From Symbiobacteriaceae bacterium (GTDB lineage Bacteria; Bacillota; JAAYKD01; WRDA01): a DNA stretch of 11,689 bases. The notes below the pieces were generated by a model, which was given only the letters and a program-made list of their open reading frames with translations, was not told where the DNA came from and did not search any database. The translations under genes and the position numbers were made by a program. This document shows positions 7,182 to 11,689 of this stretch, one piece after another (the first letter of the stretch is position 1; each line of letters begins with the position of its first letter). Location: NCBI GenBank assembly GCA_009779515.1, contig WREE01000051.1, positions 1 through 11,689 of the forward strand. Direction: 5' to 3'.

Positions 7182-7716
7182 TAAGGAGTATATCCAAAAC
7201 TTACCTCCCTATTATGCCGGGGTGTTGGAGATAGAGATTATCGCTAAGGCCTGGGGAGACCAGGAAGAACTTCTGGATACAGAGATAAGCAGGGTAAACG
7301 ACAACCAGTTTATTATGACCTCCGACAGTGCCGGTCTGGCTGATAAGGAACAGCTTTTCGGTATTATCCCTTCACCGGGGGAGAGTCTGAGCTTTCGCCG
7401 TAAAAGACTAATGGACCGCACCGCCAGGAGGCCGCCCTATACCTGGTATTGGCTCCAGGAAAGGTTAGACGACCTTCTGGAGGGAGAGTATGTCATAAGT
7501 CGCAATTTGGCTGAGAGATCTTTGACCATCTACATTCTTCTCACCAAGCAGGAGCATCTGGAGTTTATCGCCTCTTATGTGCTGGAGATTATTCCCGCCA
7601 ACATGATTGTCAACGTCATTCTGAGATACAACACCTACGGTATATTAGGCGAGGTTACTACCCATCGAGCCCTCGGCCAGTATAAACATGCCACTATCCC
7701 GGTGCAGCCGCTCTAA
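7171..7716 (+). CDS. XkdU/YmfQ-like (DUF2313) baseplate protein, start uncertain
   Basis: A protein of about 181 residues directly after baseplate J, the place of XkdU (YmfQ, DUF2313), a small wedge/fiber-connecting protein. Residues 7-30 (YIQNLPPYYAGVLEIEIIAKAWG) match the family opening 'yLPpyY......ei..il.a.G'. Residues about 57-100 carry FGIIPSPGESLSFRRKRLMD, like the family's '.giip....sle.RR..l', then TWYWLQERLDDLLEGEY. The C-terminal part (ANMIVNVILRYNTYG) also fits. The start is unusual. The only in-frame ATG is 7093, deep inside the previous gene, and its first 26 residues look like read-through of that gene's other frame. CTG at 7171, 9 nt after GGAAGGGG, gives the family's length. 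GTG 7222 would cut off the conserved opening. Confidence 0.78.
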   Translation: MRRSKEYIQNLPPYYAGVLEIEIIAKAWGDQEELLDTEISRVNDNQFIMTSDSAGLADKEQLFGIIPSPGESLSFRRKRLMDRTARRPPYTWYWLQERLDDLLEGEYVISRNLAERSLTIYILLTKQEHLEFIASYVLEIIPANMIVNVILRYNTYGILGEVTTHRALGQYKHATIPVQPL

Positions 7717-7730
7717 GGAGGTTTCACAAA

Positions 7731-7985
7731 GTGCAAAAAACCGTGAAGCTGGGTCTTAACTTACCCGGTTTAGACGATATTTACAACATCGAGGATTTCA
7801 ACGAAAATACCCGCAAATTAGACGAAGTAGCGGGAGGGGTGGTTATCATCCACGCTGGGCAAAATATCCCCCTAGAGCAGAGACTGGAAGGCACCCTCTA
7901 CCTGTTGGTTTCTGACGCCTATCCCAGTGCCGGAGGCAGTGTTCTCTTTGCTTCACCCAAAATGACAGGCAGGATTGTCGGCTAA
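7731..7985 (+). CDS. Small fiber-adaptor-like protein
   Basis: An 84-residue protein starting with GTG 6-7 nt after a near-perfect AAGGAGGT site. The N-terminal half (LGLNLPGLDDIYNIEDFNEN then TRKLDE) resembles the N-terminal segment found on many Firmicutes phage tail fibers ('..l.kP..dD.ydi..fN.N...iD'), which links fiber to baseplate. The rest (HAGQNIPLEQRLEGTLYLLV) resembles a short strand-rich unit also seen in such fibers. Here the segment is a separate small gene rather than the start of a long fiber. It lies between the XkdU-like gene and the collagen-type fiber, so it may be an adaptor or a detached N-terminal module. The resemblance is from memory and the function is inferred. Confidence 0.6.
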   Translation: MQKTVKLGLNLPGLDDIYNIEDFNENTRKLDEVAGGVVIIHAGQNIPLEQRLEGTLYLLVSDAYPSAGGSVLFASPKMTGRIVG

Positions 7986-7997
7986 GGGGGTGCTAAG

Positions 7998-9275
7998 GTG
8001 CCCGTAGTAAGTGGTAGGGTCATACGGCTAAAAAGCATTATTCCCGGAGTGAACGTCCTCCAGATAGAGCTTAGAGACGAATATGGCAACTATTTGGGTG
8101 ACGTTTTTCCCATAACTGATGCCAACTGCGTTATGATCATGCATAACGGTGTGGAAACAGATCTCGGCAGCTATTTAGCCAGCCTGGAGCTGCAAAAAGG
8201 AGACAAGGGGGACAAAGGCGATAAGGGAGACCAAGGTGACGAAGGGGATCCCGGCTTAGCCGCTACCCTTAACATAGGTGCAACTTTCACCGGAGAGCCG
8301 GGGAGCTTTGCGGAAGTTCGTAACCTTGGCGATAGTTCTGAAGCTATCCTGGAAATAACTATCCCTCGTGGTGACAAGGGAGAGAGCGGCGCCCATGGTC
8401 TGGATGGATCAGACGGCGCAAAAGGGGATCCTGGTGCCAAGGGGGATCCTGGTGCCAAGGGAGATAAAGGCGACAAGGGTGACAAGGGGGATCCTGGTGC
8501 CAAGGGAGATAAAGGCGACAAGGGGGATACAGGAAATCAAGGTTTGCCTGGACCTCAACCTGTTTATACTCTGGGCGGTACAGGAGCTGCCTATACTGTA
8601 ACGGTTCCCGATATTAGCGATGGCAGCAACCCGCCCAACGGTTATATGCTGATCGTTATCCCCAATTTGGTCAGCAGCAGCGCCACCCCTACTTTAGCGG
8701 TTAATGGTGGCACTGCCCGGGGTATACGCATACGCACCAGTTCTGTAGGCAGCGCACCCACTTCGGCTGGAGTAGCCTTACCTGCTACCACCAGCCTTAC
8801 CGCCGGACGACCCTTTCTACTGGTTTACGATAGTAATCAATCTTTCTGGATAGAGCAGTCTTTGCAACCGCTGACGGGTACCGCGCTAACTCAATTACAG
8901 GCGGGTCAAAACATCGGTGTAAGAGCATCGGCTACGGTTACCAGCTTCAACGCCACTACCTATTTAGGTCACGTGAAAATAGTGGTTTCGTTTGCCGCCA
9001 CGGCAACTGGTGCTCCGGTCGGCCTACTTACGGGCACCTACAGAGGAGTCCTTACCAGCGTCAGCGCTAATACCAACACGGCTACCCTATCTGCCACATA
9101 TGGTGTATATCAAACTCTGGCAGTGCCTGCCTTGCGTCGAACCTGGCATAGGTGGGTATATGTAGGAGTAACCACAGATTATCCGCCCTGGCAGGAAATG
9201 GGTGTGGTTATGGGTGTAAGCAGAGAAGAAGCCCAAGGGGCTGGTATATTTTATCGTATTACAGCTACATATTAG
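7998..9275 (+). CDS. Collagen-repeat tail fiber
   Basis: A 425-residue fiber protein with a GTG start behind AAGGGGG. Residues 1-67 form a globular N-terminal region probably anchoring it to the baseplate. Residues 68-86 and 125-186 are collagen-like Gly-X-Y repeats, dominated by GDK and GDP/GAK triplets, expected to form a triple-helical shaft. Between them (87-124) is a short strand unit ending TIPRG that often separates collagen blocks in phage and Firmicutes proteins. Residues 187-300 form a beta domain, and 313-403 a C-terminal domain shared with the next gene. The domain order suggests a trimeric host-recognition fiber. No enzyme motif is visible. Confidence 0.85.
   Translation: MPVVSGRVIRLKSIIPGVNVLQIELRDEYGNYLGDVFPITDANCVMIMHNGVETDLGSYLASLELQKGDKGDKGDKGDQGDEGDPGLAATLNIGATFTGEPGSFAEVRNLGDSSEAILEITIPRGDKGESGAHGLDGSDGAKGDPGAKGDPGAKGDKGDKGDKGDPGAKGDKGDKGDTGNQGLPGPQPVYTLGGTGAAYTVTVPDISDGSNPPNGYMLIVIPNLVSSSATPTLAVNGGTARGIRIRTSSVGSAPTSAGVALPATTSLTAGRPFLLVYDSNQSFWIEQSLQPLTGTALTQLQAGQNIGVRASATVTSFNATTYLGHVKIVVSFAATATGAPVGLLTGTYRGVLTSVSANTNTATLSATYGVYQTLAVPALRRTWHRWVYVGVTTDYPPWQEMGVVMGVSREEAQGAGIFYRITATY
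8424..8541 (+). repeat. Tandem repeats encoding collagen triplets
   Basis: The 18-base unit GGGGATCCTGGTGCCAAG (Gly-Asp-Pro-Gly-Ala-Lys) occurs at 8424-8441, 8442-8459 and 8487-8504, with no base change. A larger 45-base unit (8442-8486) is followed by a second copy beginning at 8487 that is identical for about 38 bases. Near-identity at the DNA level, including third codon positions, indicates recent copy-number change by slippage or recombination within the shaft region. Confidence 0.9.
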
Positions 9276-9287
9276 GGGGTTTAGGAG

Positions 9288-9698
9288 ATGCCCGTATATC
9301 ATGTCCAACAACAAAACCACCTGGGAGATCTTATCTATCCACACAGCGATTCTCGAATAATATGGCGCCCGGACGGCAGCAGTTTGGAAAGTATAATACA
9401 ATCTTTAGAGGGCAATGCGCCAGTTAGTCCCTTGACCGTAACCTCATTTAACGTCACTTCCTTTACTACCAATAGGCCGATCCCTGTATCCTTCGTCCAG
9501 TCGGCAACTGGCGCACCTACCGGTTTAGCAACTGGCACGTATTATGGTATTTTAACCTGCGAGGCTTATAACGGTTGGAACACCACTTATGGCGTGGCGA
9601 TGATCTTGTCTATCCCTAAGTTGAAAAAGACTTTTTATCGGTGGGCTTATACCACCACTAGCGACTGGCCAGCCTGGGGCGAGATACGAGCAGTGTAG
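9288..9698 (+). CDS. Second tail fiber / receptor-binding protein sharing a tip domain
   Basis: A 136-residue protein, ATG start, with GGGGG 8 nt upstream overlapping the previous stop. Residues 1-48 are a short N-terminal segment (HLGDLIYPHSDSRIIWRPDG) without collagen repeats. Residues 50-134 align clearly with residues 313-403 of the preceding fiber: TVTSFN in both, ATGAPTGLATGTYYGILT against ATGAPVGLLTGTYRGVLT, and FYRWAYTTTSDWPAWGEI against WHRWVYVGVTTDYPPWQEM. It therefore looks like a paralogue of the fiber tip on a shorter stalk. The conserved aromatic cluster near the C-terminus (FYRWAY..DWPAW) is a plausible ligand-contact or trimer-packing surface. Role in host binding is inferred from domain sharing and position. 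Confidence 0.72.
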   Translation: MPVYHVQQQNHLGDLIYPHSDSRIIWRPDGSSLESIIQSLEGNAPVSPLTVTSFNVTSFTTNRPIPVSFVQSATGAPTGLATGTYYGILTCEAYNGWNTTYGVAMILSIPKLKKTFYRWAYTTTSDWPAWGEIRAV

Positions 9699-9710
9699 GG
9701 GGGATTTGTT

Positions 9711-10661
9711 ATGCCAACTCTCTCCGGTCCCAGCTTCGTTACTGCGGGTACTGTAGCGGAATTCACCTTGACTGGAATATGGGATTGCCCGGGCATGGAC
9801 TGTAATTTTTATCAAGGTCGACTGCGTTTAAAGTACAACTCCTCGCCTCCTTGGAGTAACCCCACCTATAGCAGTGCTAATGTAAGTGTCCCAGTAAGCT
9901 CGGTATCTATATCTATACCCAGCTCGGCTACCGGAGGGACGTATTATGCTGGCTTTGTGTATGACGTACGTTATTACTCAGATAGCGATGGATGGAATGA
10001 CGGAGTAGTATACACCAACATCATTTCTCTAACGATCGGTGTTCCTTCAACTCCTCCTAGTACTCCCGCCTCAATAACGGTTACACCTACTACAGGGATT
10101 AATCCTGGGGTAACCAATATGAGCATCTCCTGGCAAGCATCGTCAGGAGCCACTTCCTACACCTTGCAAAGGCAAGCCAACGGAGGGACTTGGACTACAG
10201 TTTACAGCGGTGGGAATACTTCGTCATCGGATATGTCCCAAAGTAGCTGGACATCCATAGCTTACCGGGTTAGCGCTACAGGAGCCGGAGGAACCAGCGG
10301 CTATCGCACCAGTCCCACCTACTCCATAGTAACTGCTCCGGGGGTACCCTCGTCTATCACCATACCTGCCCAAGTAAGACGGGGGGAAGCCGCTGCCATC
10401 TCCTGGGCTAGTGTTACCGGAGCTACCAGCTATCAGCTGGAGCGCCAGATAAACAGCGGCGCCTGGTCGCAAATATACACCGGCTCAGCGACATCCTACT
10501 CCGATGCTGCCGATAAAAGCACCTGGGTAACTGTAGCCTGGCGAGTAAGAGCAACTAACTCGGCGGGTAGCAGTAGCTACCGCACCAGCGATGCCAGGAC
10601 GGTGTTGCATCCCACCATCGAACTAGCCAGCTTAATAGCTACAAATCTAACAGTATGGTAG
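9711..10661 (+). CDS. Tail-associated protein with two fibronectin type III-like domains
   Basis: A 316-residue, beta-rich, Ser/Thr-rich protein. Residues 1-110 form an Ig-like N-terminal domain (SGPSFVTAGTVAEFTLTGIW, with a CPGMDC pair at 26-31). Two FN3-like repeats follow at about 117-208 and 211-298. Each has the pattern 'P..I..P.......ISW...sGATSY.LqRQ..gG.W...Y.G...S..D......W....WRV.AT...G.S.YRTS', with matching SYTLQRQANGGTW and SYQLERQINSGAW. Such domains in phage structural proteins commonly sit on fibers or tail surfaces and may bind sugars weakly. The ATG has TAGGGGGG (stop plus site) upstream. There is no signal peptide, so it is probably a virion part rather than a secreted protein. 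Specific role unknown. Confidence 0.75.
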   Translation: MPTLSGPSFVTAGTVAEFTLTGIWDCPGMDCNFYQGRLRLKYNSSPPWSNPTYSSANVSVPVSSVSISIPSSATGGTYYAGFVYDVRYYSDSDGWNDGVVYTNIISLTIGVPSTPPSTPASITVTPTTGINPGVTNMSISWQASSGATSYTLQRQANGGTWTTVYSGGNTSSSDMSQSSWTSIAYRVSATGAGGTSGYRTSPTYSIVTAPGVPSSITIPAQVRRGEAAAISWASVTGATSYQLERQINSGAWSQIYTGSATSYSDAADKSTWVTVAWRVRATNSAGSSSYRTSDARTVLHPTIELASLIATNLTVW

Positions 10662-10671
10662 GAGGGGTTAC

Positions 10672-11361
10672 ATGTTAAGACTAGTAGGCGGATCCGTACA
10701 GCTGATACGCTTCTCTTTGCGTTACCAGCACCAAAATCCCGCTTTCATGGTAGACAATTTAGTGAACCTGCAAAACCTTAGCACTTTGCTGCTAAAAAAA
10801 GGTAACGAGGTTAGGGTTGATGCCGAAACTATGAGTATTACCTGGCTGTCTCCCTACAGCTATTACCAAGCAGCCAGTCAGGAAGAGTTGCAGGGCTACA
10901 TTGACTACTTAACCGATATGGGGATAGACAATTACGAAGTAGAAACGATAGACCAAAGCAACCGCGAATGGATCGAAGGGCTAAAGTTTACCTCGGTTGA
11001 AGATGCCTATCTCTGGTATAACGCAGGGGAGGATATGTATTTAGCCAATCGAGATGAAATCCCCCTTGATAATGCCAGTCTTACGGCATTTGTCCGAGAG
11101 CTCAATGCCATATCATCTATAACCTTTGTCGCCCTGGCTGAACAGGGAATGCTAGACACCGCCGCCGTTGCCGAACGTGCTAACTTCTTCCCGGAGTGGA
11201 CTGCTGGGTTTGCTTATAAAGAAAAGGCCATCGTCAGAGACGATGGTCTGTTGCTGTACCAGGCTAAGCAGAGTATATCAGTCGAAAACGCCAACCATCC
11301 TCCCTGGGAAAGCCCGGAGCTCTGGGTGCATCTCGCTAGAAAGCTCGAAGAAGGGAAATAG
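10672..11361 (+). CDS. Tail-associated protein with C-terminal CBM5/12-like domain
   Basis: A 229-residue protein. The ATG is preceded by TAGGAGGGG, fused to the previous stop. I do not recognise residues 1-130; they are mixed alpha/beta with many aromatics (LRYQHQNPAF, SPYSYYQ, YNAGEDMYLANRDE). Residues about 135-172 form a helix ending LAEQGMLDTAAVAERANFF, which in other Firmicutes phage proteins often precedes a sugar-binding module. Residues 174-222 have the CBM5/12 pattern: 'PEWTAGFAYKEKAIVRDDG', then LLYQAK, NANHPPWESPELWVHL, with the expected W/Y aromatics. It may help the tail contact cell-wall or surface polysaccharide. Neighbouring genes are all fiber or lysis-border genes. The domain is moderately sure; the N-terminal part is of unknown function. 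Confidence 0.7.
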   Translation: MLRLVGGSVQLIRFSLRYQHQNPAFMVDNLVNLQNLSTLLLKKGNEVRVDAETMSITWLSPYSYYQAASQEELQGYIDYLTDMGIDNYEVETIDQSNREWIEGLKFTSVEDAYLWYNAGEDMYLANRDEIPLDNASLTAFVRELNAISSITFVALAEQGMLDTAAVAERANFFPEWTAGFAYKEKAIVRDDGLLLYQAKQSISVENANHPPWESPELWVHLARKLEEGK

Positions 11362-11408
11362 ATAGCACCACCTTGCGGCGGTAGCGAAAACAACAGCTAG
11401 GAGGCATT
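11362..11408 (+). other. Longest intergenic gap in the window
   Basis: This 47-base gap separates the tail accessory genes from the membrane protein. Its end holds AGGAGG (11399-11404), the binding site of the next gene. The sequence around ACCACCTTGCGGCGGT can form only an imperfect hairpin without a T-run, so I do not call a terminator. No clear promoter is seen. Confidence 0.5.
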
Positions 11409-11689
11409 ATGGAAGAGTTTCCCGCCATTAACGACATCATCTCCAAAAGCGGCAGCGACCTGATATTTTTCTTCGTCTTAGTTCTCGTGGCTTTAGTGGC
11501 AGCCGCTATCCCACTATACACGATTATCGCCATGGATAGACGCGACCGAGCCAAGGCAGCACATGAACAGCTCGTGGAGCGCAATGAAAGTAATGCCAGA
11601 CAAGCAGAATCCGCCCGATCGGAGAGAGCTGAGTGGCGAGCTCTAACCCTGACCAGAGAACAAGACTTATCAACGTCACTGGTAACGAT
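11409..11689 (+). CDS. Small membrane protein, possibly holin-related (3' partial)
   Basis: An open reading frame beginning ATG at 11409, 4 nt after AGGAGG, and running off the right edge (93 full codons seen, no stop). Residues 1-17 are polar, 18-43 are strongly hydrophobic (LIFFFVLVLVALVAAAIPLY within it) and predicted to span the membrane. A long charged helical tail follows (DRRDRAKAAHEQLVERNESN, then RQAESARSERAEW), likely coiled coil. One N-terminal membrane segment with a charged helix is the layout of BhlA/UviB-type holin-like proteins, and the position after the tail genes is where Firmicutes prophages keep lysis genes. No specific holin motif is visible, so a membrane anchor of another kind remains possible. 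Confidence 0.6.
   Translation, partial: MEEFPAINDIISKSGSDLIFFFVLVLVALVAAAIPLYTIIAMDRRDRAKAAHEQLVERNESNARQAESARSERAEWRALTLTREQDLSTSLVT

Noticed and set aside
7183..7188. AAGGAG as the ribosome binding site of the XkdU-like gene
   Set aside because: No ATG, GTG or TTG lies in frame at a proper distance; the next in-frame GTG (7222) would remove the conserved family opening.
8171..8521. Long minus-strand open frame rich in Ser-Pro-Leu repeats
   Set aside because: It is the mirror of the GDK/GDP collagen codons on the + strand; it has no ribosome binding site and no natural protein composition.
8424..8541. CRISPR-like array
   Set aside because: The repeats are 18- and 45-base coding tandem units without unique spacers and keep the collagen reading frame.
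8900..9700. Variable region of a diversity-generating retroelement in the fiber tips
   Set aside because: No reverse transcriptase, template repeat or C-type lectin fold is visible, and the two tip copies differ at all kinds of bases rather than at adenines.
11370..11395. Hairpin at the end of the tail genes as a terminator
   Set aside because: The stem is imperfect and no T-run follows; the next gene is close and in the same direction.

Overview
The window is part of a contractile-tail (myovirus-type) gene module. It is read entirely from the + strand, the genes are almost gapless, and the order follows the Bacillus PBSX/xkd cluster. Strong AGGAGG- and GGGGG-type ribosome binding sites, GTG and TTG starts, about 50% GC and closest resemblance to PBSX-type proteins point to a Firmicutes (Bacillota) host. 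It is therefore a prophage, a phage or a phage-tail-like particle of a Gram-positive-lineage bacterium. No head, integrase, terminase or repressor gene lies inside the window, so sequence alone cannot separate a complete prophage from a tailocin-type element.

Layout: bases 1-844 hold the 3' part of the tail sheath gene, followed by the tail tube gene (844-1335). A tail-assembly chaperone (1352-1750) follows, which a -1 ribosomal frameshift very probably extends to 1914. Next come a short tape measure protein (1918-3741), an XkdP-like baseplate/tube-end protein without the usual LysM domain (3768-4166), an XkdQ-like hub (4167-5141), an XkdR/DUF2577-like protein with three HxH motifs (5141-5647), a gp25/XkdS-like wedge protein (5644-6057), a baseplate J protein (6054-7181) and an XkdU/YmfQ-like protein (about 7171-7716). 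This block builds the tube, sheath, central hub and baseplate wedges.

From 7731 onward the genes look like host-recognition and accessory parts. They are an 84-residue fiber-adaptor-like protein, a collagen-repeat tail fiber, a second smaller fiber sharing the same C-terminal domain, a protein with two fibronectin-III-like domains, and a protein ending in a CBM5/12-like carbohydrate-binding domain. A membrane protein with one N-terminal hydrophobic segment and a charged helical tail then runs off the right edge; its position suggests the start of the lysis (holin) region.

The best single observation is the recoding signal at 1741-1796. It has a correctly phased A_AAA_AAC heptamer, an immediate stop codon, a 5-nt spacer and a perfect 8-bp stem, and the -1 frame then reads 55 codons resembling the T part of G/GT-type tail chaperones. 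Other notable points are the HxH motifs in the XkdR-like protein, the duplicated fiber tip domain, the split fiber architecture and an XkdU-like gene with no usual start codon. I did not see a clearly new class of system here; this is a well-formed tail module with several uncommon details.
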